This document shows positions 1 through 13,570 of a stretch of DNA of 64,000 nucleotides, in pieces (position 1 is the stretch's first letter; every line of letters starts with the position of its first letter). Source of the stretch: Prochilodus magdalenae (taxonomy: Eukaryota > Chordata > Actinopteri > Characiformes > Prochilodontidae); assembly GCA_024036415.1 (NCBI GenBank), contig JAMWET010006760.1, positions 633,001 to 697,000 of the forward strand. The letters are read 5' to 3'. Under the pieces are notes generated by a model that worked only from the letters and a program-made list of their open reading frames with translations, was not told the DNA's origin and did no database searches. The position numbers were made by a program, and so were the translations under genes.

Positions 1-12
1 TTTCTTATGTGG

Positions 13-42
13 TATATATGTATATATATATATATATATATT
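13..42. repeat. (TA)n microsatellite
   Basis: About 30 bases of alternating TA, with one G interruption, at the window edge. Confidence 0.9.
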
Positions 43-238
43 ATGAAGTTTCCTTCTCTTTGCTCTGATGAGTGGTACCCAAGACACCACTTTAGTGTGT
101 CAGTGGTTAGTTTTCCGGATTCATGATCTCCAATCAATAGTAAGTCCTAACCACAACATGTCATATTGCAATAAATAGCTCCTAACTGATATTTAAATGC
201 TGTTGTAATTTCTTTGTGTGGTGTCAGTTGAAGAGAGG

Positions 239-308
239 AGCAGTCCTGGGCAGTCCACAGTGCAATCCAGAGTAGTCCAAAGTGCAGTCCAGAGTGCAAT
301 CTACAGAT
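239..308. repeat. Degenerate CAGTCCAGAGTG minisatellite
   Basis: Five to six imperfect 10-13 base units of the form CAGTCC(A)NAGTG lie in tandem (CAGTCCTGGG, CAGTCCACAGTG, CAATCCAGAGTA, GTCCAAAGTG, CAGTCCAGAGTG, CAATCTACAG). Confidence 0.6.
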
Positions 309-1968
309 ACAAACTACTGTTACTAATAGAGGAAAAAATAAAAACAACAAATTTACAACAATACCACAACAGATTTATTGTGCCATATAGGTGTTGTGAT
401 AATAAAACCTGCTGTGCCCTTGAAGGACGCTTTGGCACAGCCATGAAGCTGGAACTTATACAGTTATCATCTGAAGTCATGATTTGGCTGCATCCAATTA
501 AAAACAATTTAATAAAACAAACAAGTTTCCAGTGATGCTTCTGACACATCTAATTAATTAATCATAACCCTCAGGAGAATCTTATTTACACTGCCATCCC
601 CTGAGATGTAGAGGCACAGAGGCAAAAGACATCTTCCCATGTGAAGGCAAAACTGAAGGAAAAGCATAACAAGCAAATGAAGAGGTAGTTTGGGAAGCTG
701 ACAAACTGCGTACCACTAATAAACAATATTACTTACTATCCACTTTTATTATGGTAGAGATTCTTTAATAAAGAGGCAACGAAAGATTTCCTCTGGATGT
801 CCACAGCATATGAAGCCTTTGTGCTGCTTTCTACATGATGTTCTATAAGCAAAAATATTGAATCACTGTACTCATGAAGTCATTTTTCAATACATCCAAA
901 GTGCTTTACATGTAATGAGACACAACCATCAGCACTGTTCTGTTTTCTATATGATTATTAACTACAGCATGCCTGCTAATGCCTCTCACATACATCCAGG
1001 GTCTTGGCAGCCATTGCCGAGATAAAATTTGCGCATACAAATGTCACAATGTCGATAGATGTAATCCTTTCAAAAGGTGGTCGGGGTTGTTCATGGATCT
1101 TTTGGCTGGTTTCCTTAATCTAATACCAGTAGAAGGCTTTTTACAAGCCGGGATGGGGAGGGGGAGAACAGCAGAAGGTCTGGCCTGTAGAGGAGATTGT
1201 GTGGCCTTAACTGAATTGATGACCTTAGCCCTGATATCACTCTGACTAGTGGGAAAGCATTTGGGGCCTCCATATGAAACCTGAAAAGCAGTGATTAGTA
1301 AATTCTCGTTGACCTGCATTGACCTGCACTGACCTCTCATTGATGAACAGTACACAAACATTATATTTGATGATTTGTCTTTACATTTTTAAATTTGTAC
1401 ATGTATTAAGAATTCCAGCAAAATAGACTTCCAGCATGTCCCAAATATGTGGGACAGGAGCATGTGTAACAGCACCTGCTGATCATTTGGGGACTGAAGA
1501 CACAACCTGATCCAGTGTTGAAAACAATGGTTTCAATTTTCTCCCACTAGTTCTGTGCAGTATCATACAGCATCATACAGCATCTGAATGATCATATTTT
1601 GCATTTCATAATGCACCAAAAGTTTTTAGTGAGCAAGAAATATGTACTGTGGGCAGGTCAGTCTAGCTCTGCTCTCTACAATTCCAACACGTGCAGGATG
1701 CTTCTTGCTGTTATCATATTGAAATAAGCATGGAAACCTTAACAAAATGTCTAGAAGCAGCATGTCATCCTGGCCAAAGAAAAAGATGGATCACTATTTT
1801 GGTCAATTTCTACATTCATTTGAACCCAGCAGGTGTCATTTACAGAATGTGCCCTTTGCACTTTACATGGGTAACCACTTTATTATTATACATTTTTTTG
1901 GCCCAGACATTTATTTTATTCTAAAAATAATACTTAAAAAATCTACTTTCTGACTATATTATACTATA
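309..1968. other. Gene-free stretch, nothing recognised
   Basis: AT-rich unique-looking sequence. Open frames are short (105 residues or less), lack domain-like composition, and overlap each other on both strands. No RNA gene or intact mobile element was seen. Confidence 0.5.
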
Positions 1969-2640
1969 TGTAGCCAGGTGGTGAACTATGTACAAATACC
2001 TAGGGTGTGGCTGTACCTTTAAGAGTCTCTGTCTAACCTGTTGGGCCCTGCAAGAGGAAAGGGTGGGGCTTGGAGCAGGGACAGAGAAGCAATGCTGAAG
2101 CTAGCGATTTTCGGGATTCGCCATAGATATAGATATTCGTGCGTCCAGAGACATCGTTGTAAAATATAAGAAGCTGTTTTCTCTAATATCACATGCTGAC
2201 ATGAGACTGTTGAACAAGGATATGTAAATTGAGGTGAGCTTAGTAAAAAAGAGTAAAATCGTTCTGAGAATTGTAACTATAGTACAGTGTTAATGTTATT
2301 TTTCCATTCTGTGTTTATAGTGCCACTACCAATTACTGTACTGTGTTCTGACGGATTTTGTGTACATTGTGTATTTTCTTTTATTTTTATACCTATTTTG
2401 AATAGAATTGCATCCCGCAATTGGAGTCAACCAAAAGTTATACTCCTGTGGCATAAGTGTTACTTTTGAGGCTAATTGTAAATGCCAGTGACTTATTGCT
2501 GCTCTTTATTTTCATTGCTGATCATTTAACATACAGTTTCTATATAAAATCTCATAAAATCCCTAGAAAGGGATCTATCTGAATAAAATTCCCGAAAAAG
2601 TATTTTGTCATTTGGTGTGCGTCTTTTTCCCCGGTGACAT
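1969..2640 (+). mobile_element. Possible solo LTR
   Basis: The block starts with TGTAGCC and ends with GGTGACA. Near its right side it has a TATATAAAAT box (2541-2550), then AATAAA (2582-2587), then a GT-rich segment (TTTGGTGTGCG), the order expected of promoter, poly(A) signal and U5 in an LTR. I could not find a convincing target-site duplication or internal retroelement genes. It could equally be a remnant of host sequence. Confidence 0.3.
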
Positions 2641-2954
2641 GTATTTACTTTACTCAGATATAACTAAAAATTAATACTTAATTCCAAAGTTTCTCAACTT
2701 TGTACCAAGCGCTGGTGGTGAAGCAGCTTCTAGTGGTCTTCAGGCCTGTACTTGGGGGGGAGCCAGTACTTCTTAATGGAACAGTAACAACACTTTAAGG
2801 CATCATCTAAGATTTAAGCAGTCACATATGTTTAAATTAAAAACAAATGAAATATTAAAAACAAGAGGCAATAAGCAAGGCATATTAACCATGATCGGTT
2901 TGACACAGCCCAGCTGTGTAGAGCGTAGAGCGAGTTGTAGAGAGTTAGTTAGTT

Positions 2955-3310
2955 TCTCAGGGTGTTTTCACACCTACCTGGTTTTGGTGTGGACCTATCA
3001 CACAGTATGCTGTAGTGGGCTTCATTTTGACAAGTGTGAACATTCCACACGTTTGGATCTGCAACAAACAGCTTATTCGTGTCTGCAGGACGTGGTCCTC
3101 TTTCTTTTCTTCTAGCAGCGAGTCGGCTCTGTAGTATCTGCAATAACCCATCTGTCTGACTCTATACAGATTCTTAATTGCTTTCACATTGTTCCTGCTG
3201 CACAAGCACCAACAACAAAAACAACAACAACAACAACTGACGAGCCACATAATAATAGATCTGTATTTGATTTTGGCTCCTGGACCGCAGAGCAAAGTTT
3301 TGTCTGAGCA
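2955..3310. mobile_element. MITE-like dispersed repeat (TTCACACC type)
   Basis: Begins with GGTGTTTTCACACCTACCTG and ends in a GGACCGCAGAGCAAAGTTTTG segment. This resembles non-autonomous DNA elements scattered in fish genomes that start with a TTCACACC motif. A (CAA)n run at 3208-3238 lies inside. No coding capacity. Confidence 0.35.
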
Positions 3311-5056
3311 TCAATCAGCAACCTAATGGTCTAACTTCAAACTGATAAACCAGTGACAAGTAAGTAAGCAGTAATGTGGTTTATTGTTATTGTTGATCAA
3401 GGGCTCTCCTTGCTTGCGTGCCGTCAAATGTAAAACTTGAATCATTCACATATCTCATGATGTGAAACCTACCCACCAAGTTTTATTTGATTTCCTTCAG
3501 CAAGTGTCAAGTTTGATTCTTTCTGGGTGCAACTATTTGTGCACCTATTCCTTTGATAATGAGTGTAGATATAAACCGGTGAGCTCCGGGGTGGAAATGT
3601 TTTGAGAACCCAATTTTATTTTATCTACTGCAATAGAAAGAAGCATCAGTTCTGTACCTTACATATATAAAAGCCATTAGAGGATTTTAACCTTTACATT
3701 CTGTGTTCTTTCTACTGCCCCCATACATACCACTGTAACCACTGTAAATGAAACTGTTTACAGCTATGCTGATGTGTCTCCATGAAGCGCCACACCACAC
3801 AAAAAAATGTGAAGACCAGACTGACTCACTATAATTGCAGTGCATGTCCAGTGGGAAATTTACGTTAAGATAAATTGTGCTTTAAATATGTAAACAATCA
3901 GAAATTGGTTTGGTTGTGTTCAGTAGGTTATGTATACTCATCAGAGACATGAATATCATGGCAGTATTGAGCTTTTAGCGATTATATTTCTGGGGGGGGC
4001 AGAATAAGTGTGCAACAGGGCTCTTTTGGTGGAAGTAACACAAGAATTGTATGCACAAGTTTTAATTTTGTTGATTAATATTAAGTAAATAAATAAATAA
4101 ATACAGTGCAATACATACATATATTATTAATTATGTATGTATTATGCAGTTATATCACAGTACGGTGTTAATGTGCCATGCTTGCAGAAACATGAAGAAC
4201 AAAATCCACCCACTTGACAGAATGCATGCGTAGGAGTGCACTCGGCAACCTTTGCTGCACATTTAATTCCAGATTTCATGATATATAGCAGCATGTGGGT
4301 AAAGAACTCTGGACCATCTATAATACAACACAAGTGCTGGTTGTGGAAGAATACTCCACAATTGTTCACAGTAAAAATGTTTTTTGACTAGAGTTATTAT
4401 GTAAGTCCTGATCATTTATGATTGCTGATTGGTTATTTATTGATGTGAAGGTCACTGCCATGCCTTGCGCTTTGATGCTGGTATACTGTATAAAGTTTGG
4501 CAAATCCTTATTGTAAATTTGTGTTGAAGTTTCAAGTGCAAGCAACTTGAAAAAGTCAGACTGAACGTAGTTTAAAGTACTTTGTTAGTCGATTATATTT
4601 GATTTTGCTAGGTTTGGATGTTCTATGTAGTGCAGTGAAAGATGCTTTTGGTCTTGTAGAGAACTCCTGACCTTAGTAAGTGTTCTAATGCCATCCAGTG
4701 TATCAAAGGCTGTCCTGTCAAACCTGCTCCTCGACTAATCGTGCATTTTCTCTGAGTGGTTTTTATCATTTTCCCCATTGTTGCTCTAATCTGTTCCTTT
4801 TCTACATTGATTTAGAGAAGTGAATGTATGCCTTTAGCCCCAAACACTTAATGAAATTGAGTCAAATTGACTTTGAGGAAATGCAATTTTCTTAACAAAA
4901 GAATTTTAGATTGATTGGCAGGACACAGGAAAGATATGGCCAGTATGAGCTTGCAAAATGAAGTGAGTTCTTGGCAAAGGCTGTGGCATTGGTAATGAAG
5001 GGTTGAATCACTGCAAGTGAACTGTCTGTATATGTACAATAACCAGTTATTATGTC
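3311..5056. other. Gene-free stretch, nothing recognised
   Basis: AT-rich sequence with a short AAAT run near 4085-4101 and no supported coding frame or RNA. Confidence 0.5.
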
Positions 5057-5081
5057 AATAATAATAATAATAATAATAATA
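5057..5081. repeat. (AAT)n microsatellite
   Basis: About eight AAT units in tandem. Confidence 0.9.
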
Positions 5082-5251
5082 TACTTTATTTTCATATGGT
5101 TTCCCATTTTTCCTCTTATGAGAGCTTTGTGTTCTTTTTTCCTGTTGAAATACAGTCTAAATTAATCTTCTCCAAGAACAGCAATATGTTTATATGATAT
5201 ACTACATTCTATTTAATTTTATGATCCTTATGAGAAACCCATGTTCTTAAT

Positions 5252-6429
<1,178 letters not shown>

Positions 6430-7310
6430 GGGAACTCGCAATATGAGGTCCAAAGACATGTCAGTGTGAATAATCGCCCCCATCATTAGCTGAGAAACAA
6501 AACAATCCTATCAGAGAAAGAGCAGAAACTCCACTGGTAACACTCAAAGACATAGATAAAAACAGACATCTAAAAAAGCTTGCTCAGTTCTGGAACAACA
6601 TTCTTTGGATAGATGAAACCAAGATGTACCTGAATGATGGGAAGGGAAGAGAACTGAGAAGAAAAGGATGGGCTAATAATACAAAAGCATATCATACAAT
6701 CTGCAAAACATGGTGGAGGCAGTGTCATGGGGGGAGCATGTATGGTTGCCAGTGGATCTGAGTTACTGTTGTTTATTGATGATGTTGTTACTGAAAGAAG
6801 TGGAAGTCCATACTTTCTGCTCAGATGCAGTCCGGTACTGCTAAACTGATGGAATAGTTCTTCACATTATAGATGAATAATTACTCAAATCGGTGATCAA
6901 TCATTCTCTGAGCAGAGAGTGAGCCATTTTGTGCCAATTGTGATTTTCACCCAGAGGAATTTGTCTTCCGCATTTAACCCATCTGTGAAGTGTAACACCC
7001 ACATACACACTCACTAGTGAACACACACACTAGGGGGCAGTGAGCACACTTAACCGGAGCGGTGGGCAGCACTATCCACGGCACCCGAGGAGCAGTTGGG
7101 GGTTAGGTACCTTAATTACCCAAAACATGCCACGAAAGCAAGTCAAGAGCCTCTAGAGGCAAAAAAATAATGTTCTTCATTGAAGAGTCTGTCACCTGAC
7201 CTTAATCGCATTGAGTATGCTTTTCACTCACTGAAGACAAAACTGAAAGCAGAAGCCTGGCAGAGCATATCAGCAATCTTATTGGTTGACGCTCAGCTCA
7301 TGTGCTTACT
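6430..7310 (+). pseudogene. Tc1/mariner-like transposon relic with internal deletion and nested insertion
   Basis: Plus-strand translation in shifting frames gives pieces of a Tc1-type transposase: an N-terminal piece near 6450-6540, then FWNNI(L)WIDETK (about 6588-6622), which carries the first catalytic Asp region, a degraded KHGGGS-like segment (about 6705-6745), and near 7190-7250 DLNRIEYAFHSLKTKLK, equivalent to the LNPIE motif. The DNA-binding domain is largely missing between the first and second pieces. The distal part is split by a non-coding repeat at about 6893-7120. Multiple stops and frameshifts make it inactive. Confidence 0.8.
6893..7120. repeat. Dispersed non-coding fish repeat nested in the Tc1 relic
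   Basis: Runs from ATTCTCTGAGCAGAGAG through CATTTAACCCATCTGTGAAG, AGGGGGCAGTGAGCACAC and GGAGCGGTGGGCAGC to GGAGCAGTTGGGGGTTAGG. I recognise this as a high-copy non-autonomous repeat of fish genomes, family name uncertain. A shorter copy of its left part lies at about 50375-50475 in this window. Confidence 0.7.
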
Positions 7311-7479
7311 GTTCATCTACCAAGAGTAAGCAGAGATAGCAGGGTGTGCATCAGCATTTGCTTTGTGTAATATATGTAATATACCCCGCTCCCATCTCCC
7401 ATCCCTACCCAAACGTGTAGATTTTCCCATAGCCTACATAACTAAGACCAGATTAAACGATAATCTCATAAAGCATCCT
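7311..7479. other. Short gene-free stretch
   Basis: No feature seen. Confidence 0.4.
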
Positions 7480-7840
7480 CTCCTGCAGGTGCTCTCAATA
7501 AGGCTCAGTGGTGTGTTTTGTGCAGCGCCTGCGGAGAAGTGGCTCCACCCTCAGAGTGGCATAAATCTAGCAGCAGGGTCTTGGTGCCCAGCCACAGCTG
7601 TCTGCCTGTCTGTGATGACTAAACGCCTCTGTGTTCCTCTCAGCATGACTCCAGACACCAAGCTTCGCTTCCCACGACGAACACACTAGGGTGAGCTGTC
7701 ACACATTCACCTTCAGATCAGACTGAGACCAAGGTCAAGGAAGCGAAAAGTCAGCTTGATACGGACACTGTAATTATTATATAAAACGCTATATAAAGTG
7801 TTCCCTCGGATGTTTCCCTGATGCTTGGCTTCCGCTGCTT
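7480..7840. promoter_or_regulatory. Candidate conserved non-coding block
   Basis: Balanced base composition, no repeat structure, and richer in CpG and short motifs than the AT-rich DNA around it. A short open frame (7363-7689) crosses it but has no family features. Conservation untested. Confidence 0.25.
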
Positions 7841-10812
7841 CAGTGGTCCGGGTTTGACTGCCATTTACTGCTTATTTTTAAAGTTACTTTAGTTTTTAGT
7901 TTTTAGACCAACCATAAAGAAATTAAATTCTCAGTTTTAAATGTTTTATTAAAAAAGAAAAACATGACTTAAGAAATGATGGGATAAAAAAGATTCTTCA
8001 ATTAAAATTCTTTAATTAACCATGTACCATAAAACAATATTGTGGTAAAACGAGGCATGCAACTGGGTTTTATATGCATAAATCATATTTCAATATGCAT
8101 TAGTATTATGCAAATATTGTTACATTATTTTAAAATCTGTATGAGTATTATGCAAATGCCAAAAATCATTGTTGATATTTTAAGAAGCTAAATCTTCTCA
8201 AGTCCAATCGAATGATTATTGTATGCCAGCCCTTACTGAGCGTCACATTAATTGCTATGAAAAAAATTCAAGCTAAATATTTTACAATTTAGTTCATAAA
8301 ACCATCACGCAAAGTTTTTTCTCCAGTTGTTAGACTTTGAATTTTAAAGTTTGTTGTTTACATTTGCTTGTCTAAATTGCATCTTAAAATTATGTCTACT
8401 GCTTAAAGAATAACTGAACTAAGTTATGATATTAACTGGGCATATAACAAACTATTTGGCTAGAAATGTAATGTTTAAACAACACTTTTTTTTCAAAGAT
8501 GTAATATTGCAATTATATATCTATAGATTTATAAATATGTTAACAACAGTTGATTTTAAGAAAACTATTATCCCCTTTGCTGTATTTATATCCAAGTAAT
8601 ACCATGTAATATCAATAACAAGCAATAATTTTGTAGGTCCTCAAATGGAAAACCCCAAAGCCTTCAAAACATTAAATTATGCATCGTTGACTGTATTTAT
8701 GGGAATCCACAATGGGACAATACATGCTCTAGGTGAGTGAACTTGCAAACTCTGTCACACACTGTTGTTTGTTCATCAAACATTCAGTTCAGGCCACCAG
8801 GCAGCATCTGTAAGACTTGTGCAAACATACTTAAGGTTTTGTAGCACAAAATCAAACTGGCTTTAAAAGTTGTTCAGTTGAGACATACATGCTTAAGATT
8901 GGACAAAATACAAATAAAGTTAAAGTACAAAATCTGGAAACTGTAATCACATGAATCATACCAGAAAACAAACACCAGGTACCTTCAGTCTCTAGATGTT
9001 AAAATGGGAGGTTTTGACATTAAATAAGGAGGACAGTACGTCTGACGCTGGTGTCTGAGGTCTGATGGTGCCCCTTGCTGACCCCTAAAGCTAAACACTG
9101 GAAGTAAAAAACTTGTCCTAACCCTTTAAACCATTCATGCTAGTTTTATATCAAGGCTCACAGTGGACTTTCATCTGACTATTATATGTTAGTTAATAAA
9201 ATCTGCAGAATCTAAATCAGAGATCATTTATATTAATACTGAAAAAAATGAACATTTTAAATATAAACACTACAAATACAGGAGGTAATTGAACAGATAA
9301 AGAAACATAAAAGTCAGTTTGGGTAAGTTATAGATGTTTAAGTGACAACAAGCCTTAGGAAGCCCTGAAACACAAACTGCCTGTTCCTGCTTTGTCCAGG
9401 TAACAGTGTATATATGTGCATCCATAGGTGCCTTTTATAGAGGACACTTTGCTGTCTGCAGCAGGACATTCTGTGGGATTGCTCCGTTTAAAATGAGGAT
9501 ATACGGCTTTGCCGTTCCATTTGACTACTGGAAGCAATGATGTTAATGAAGTGAAACACAAGATTTCATTATTGTGTGCAAATGCCAAACAAACAGAAAA
9601 CCATTGGAAATATATGTGATTTTAACGAGTTTATGTAGCCCAGACTACTGAAAATTTATCACATGCAAACAAAATATAGGGAGACCGTCTATTAGCCCCT
9701 TTAACCCAATGAATGTCTCAAAATCATAGGTTCTGTGGGATTCTCGAAAATAAGCATATTATAGTGTTATGCTGTCCATTAGGGAAAAATAGAAGTTGAA
9801 CTTCTGTGCTTCTGTCTTTGGTATTCTTGGCTAACTTGAGATGCAGCACTAATCTGCCTGATGGGGGGGCACTGTAGGAAACTGACACATCCAGTTGCTT
9901 CATTCTAAGACATTATAAAACAAAAGAGGAGATGTGTAAGATCTAAGTTAATATGTGGACCATCAGTATGTACACGGCAAGTTAGCAGCCGGCCAAAGCT
10001 GGACTAATCACCCAAGATGGGATCCTCTGAATACCATGGGATATTTCAAGCACTAGCCACAAATTAGAGAGAAATCGTTCTGCACTTGTCTTTTCTGCAA
10101 TGTCTAAAAAATTGAATACATTTGACCAAATCTCTTGATGATAAACAGTCCACTTTTGGTAATCATTTTAAGACAATGTGTACAATAGGGTCCTATGCAT
10201 CATTGTGTGTGAGTGTTAACAGATTCCTGGATAAAGAATAGCTTAACTTTGAGTTGCCTGTAAATTAATTTTGACTCTGACTTCCACACCGATTAATGCA
10301 ATATGTTTTCAACAGAACTGAAATAAAAACATGTGGATTATCAAATGTGACAGAACTGTTTTAAGCAGAGCTAGCAATACTAGTTACAGGACTGAAAGTG
10401 GCAAATGTGTATGCGTATATTATCCATGCTATCTGAGGAATTTAATTATATGCAAAGGGTCACATAGAGTTCATAAAAACACCTCACAGGCTGTTTGCAG
10501 ACTCAAGACTTGATGCTAGTTCATAATTTACCACATATGTGCCCTGGCCAAAGTAGCTGATGTTTGCACCCAACTTGAAGTCTGCAGCCATGTCAGATTT
10601 CGTAAGAGCACAGATGGGCACAGATGGTTTATGCAAGTGCTCTCACATCCCTAAATGTCCCATGGCTCTGCATGACTCTTTACACTAGGGTATTTTGTGT
10701 GATCATCTCATGCAAACTATTTCTATGTTGATGTCAGTGCGCTATTGCCATTCCTGAAATAGTCCCTTTGATTTCACTGCATCCATGAGTATGCATGTGA
10801 TATACATTGTCA
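7841..10812. other. Long AT-rich gene-free stretch
   Basis: Strongly AT-rich, especially 7870-8720, with ATGCAAAT-like octamers near 8108 and 8151. No supported gene, RNA or intact repeat. Confidence 0.5.
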
Positions 10813-11012
10813 TGCCTGAAGCACTCGTACTAGCACAATATACACTAATAGCTCCCCATGTCAATGTTAATGAAGTGCTTAGAATGATCCACCACCCAGA
10901 TAGTAACTGCTCTGCTCTACCCTGGCCACTGAAGAACAGGGTTAAGGTATGCAGCAAAACAAATAGACTACATTCTGCAACTGTACTACAAAGTGCATCT
11001 GTATGGTAAGAG
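10813..11012 (+). mobile_element. Right half of a palindromic non-autonomous element (copy 1)
   Basis: Contains AGCACAATATACACTAAT, GAATGATCCACCACCCAGAT, CTGAAGAACAGGGTTAAGG and a TACTACAAAGTGCATCTGTATGGTAAG end. It matches the right arm of the elements at 31872-32255 and 39301-39962. The left arm is absent here. Confidence 0.65.
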
Positions 11013-11039
11013 TAGACAAGATATGTAAATTATTATTGG

Positions 11040-11420
11040 GGTGGTCTGGTCATGGTGAACAGACTACCACTAGAGAGGCCACGATCCAGTGACACGTGGA
11101 ACCTTCATTACGCTCCGCTGTCTCAGGCACAAGAAAAAATTTAGGGTCACGGCACCAGCCATCATTGCCTTTTCTGAAAAAGTGTTGTGAACGAGAAACC
11201 ATGCACTGGTACCATATTATCTTTAGTGATGAACCTAGGTTCTGTTTGGAACCTTACAACTGTCAGGTTTGAGAATGAAGGCCTTGTGGTGAGCAATTTA
11301 ATCCTGCCTTTGCGCTGGAGTGACATACTGCCCCAACTGCCCCAACTTCTTTCCACAGCCTACATAGAAGGTCTCCCTACAACATCATGTAACACATATG
11401 TAGTCTGTGAAGAGTAAGAC
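11040..11420 (+). pseudogene. Tc1-like transposase relic
   Basis: A segment encoding HWYHIIFSDEPRFCLEPYNCQV (about 11201-11268, frameshifted) matches the catalytic FSDESRF region of Tc1-family transposases. Upstream sequence (ERPRSS...RNLH-like at about 11070-11130) fits the preceding part. It is truncated on both sides and carries stops. Confidence 0.65.
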
Positions 11421-12289
11421 TGGGTTTCTTTCAAGGCACAGTTCTACAGAGATTAGTGTTTTTTCCCTTCCAAGACTTCATCTCACAAAGTCTTTGCTAA
11501 ATAACTAGTAGAATCAGATGTGTTTAATGACATAGAGAACTAAACTGTGCAGTGCTGTGGCCCAATAGGGCTACAGGGTCTGACACATGGTTTAGAGCAT
11601 GGATGGAAACATGGGTGGCACAAGGAACAAAGCTTTTGACAAGTCAGCCCTTCTCTGTGTTTGGTGCAGATCAAATATTTTCAGTAGTTTGAATCGTTTT
11701 AAAATGTGTGAAGACTCTGTACTCGGATGTACTCAGATCTGCCCCAAAGAACTGAACTGCTCTCTGGAAAACTTGTGGGTCTCGGCCCGCTTCCAAGTGA
11801 ACCCTGGTTCAGTTTACTGCAGATGGGAGTGCTTTTTTACAGTGGTCTTCACAAACCAGCATCAGAACATGCTTTTCTCTTCTAGCAGCACAGTTGCCCT
11901 GGACTATCCACAGTATTTCTTGGTTTTAACATCTGACTCCTGACAGATACTCACATTTAGCCTGCAGCATGAGTTACTAATAACAGCAGATGAACAATAA
12001 AATATTATTGATATCACATTTTTGGCTGAGCATCAGGGTTGGGCTTCCTGAAGTACTTTGGCACAAGATGATTCTTAAAGGGTAGAGCACATTCGCCCTA
12101 CCAGTTGAGATGATCTTAACACTAAGGATGTAAGAGCAAGTAGGTTTGCAGTAGGGAGTTTTCCAGCTGCTTTTGAGATTGTGATAAATGTGTTAACATT
12201 TAGCTTTTACCCAGAAGAAATCAACTGACAGGAATGAAACTTAGGGGGTAGGTTTGACATTGTAAGACATGCAAATTATCACACTCAAT
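11421..12289. other. Gene-free stretch
   Basis: A 114-residue open frame (11599-11943) is present but has no domain features or coding context. Nothing else supported. Confidence 0.4.
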
Positions 12290-12960
12290 TGCACATGTGT
12301 GTAAGGTTGGGCCTCATTACTGTACCTGACTGACTCAACAGCCACATTTGTGGACATTCAGCACACAGTGATGCTCTCCATGAGGCATCCTGTTTCTGCC
12401 AGCACCATTAGCAGGCGGCTGCAAGACACAGGACTACATGTATGCAGATGGTTATGACAACTGACCTTAGCACCACAGCAATGTTTTCAAAGACTGCAAT
12501 GGTTTCGTGCCACACTGCCATGAAACTCAAAACGGCAGCGGGTCATATTCAGTGACGTGTCCCGCTTTTGTCATGGTTGAGATGACCAGTGAATCCGTGT
12601 GTGGAGGCACCGTGGTCAGTGCCAAGATGAATGGTTTTTATGTCCAGGATTACATGTCCAGAAGGCCTGGTGTCCCTCCACCTCCACCTCTACCGCACAA
12701 ATTGACAGAACTGTGTGAGAATATTCAAGCCGCATGGGATGGATTATCTCAGGACATCATTAGGAATGTCTACAAGTCCATACCAAAATGTCTAGCATGT
12801 TAGCATCTTGGCATGTAGGCACATTGCTGCCCAATGCCATACTGAGAGACACTATTACTGGATGTGTAGCTCAGTAAATATCACCCATATCACCCATATC
12901 ACTAAATGTATCATTATTTATTGTTCCTGGTAACCTTTATCTTCCTTACCAACTGCAATC
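12290..12960 (+). pseudogene. Tc1-like transposase relic, second family
   Basis: Translated fragments read PVSASTISRRLQDTGLHVCR (about 12387-12446, DNA-binding helix-turn-helix), VIFSDVSRFC (about 12544-12573, first catalytic Asp), IRVWR, and near the C terminus LCENIQAAWDGLSQDIIRNVYKSIPKC, typical of Tc1 transposases. Many stops interrupt it. The 3' part is duplicated in a second relic at 50990-51275. Confidence 0.8.
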
Positions 12961-13194
12961 TGACACAATCTGAAAATAGCTACTCAACAATTCTGTGAAT
13001 TTCAAAGAGCAGTAACTTATTTTCTGATCTGATATAATTCTGAGTATATGCTACGGCTGTAATAAACCAATATCCAGATGTGTATTTATATCCATGTGTA
13101 TTATCTAAGCATACACCACTGAACTATCGTATCAAAATGAATTAATAAGTAAACATGACAGCCATGACATTATCAATTGCATAAACATGTTATG
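12961..13194. other. Short gene-free stretch
   Basis: AT-rich, no feature seen. Confidence 0.4.
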
Positions 13195-13570
13195 CAAACA
13201 TGAAACTGACACACGTGCTTGTGCATCTTACGTGGAGTCAATCCCCAACCTTGTATTCCCAGAGCAAAGGTTATTATAAATCAACAGCTGTTGAGCCTTG
13301 TGACCTGCGTGATTTCTGCAGAGGACATGGTTTGCTTCCTCTCTGCTTGTTTGCCGTGCTCTTAATTAATATGTCTGTCTGTTTTCCAGCCCACGGGCAC
13401 AGAGATCAGAGAAGCTCTTAACGAGCCCCTGTTTGTGGCCCATTTCAGCTATAATGATTAGGGACATTTTAAAATCAGCACATGACCCAAATATAAAAAA
13501 CACATTCAGCATGAATTTTGCTGCATCTGCTGTATGTGTCAAGTTTACAATGACAATTTTAGCAGATTAC
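13195..13570. promoter_or_regulatory. Candidate conserved non-coding block
   Basis: Unique, well-mixed sequence with E-box/CACGTG-like (ACACGTGC at 13211), homeodomain (TTAATTAATATG) and CAGCTG-type motifs, between AT-rich flanks. It resembles known vertebrate enhancers in texture only. Confidence 0.35.
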
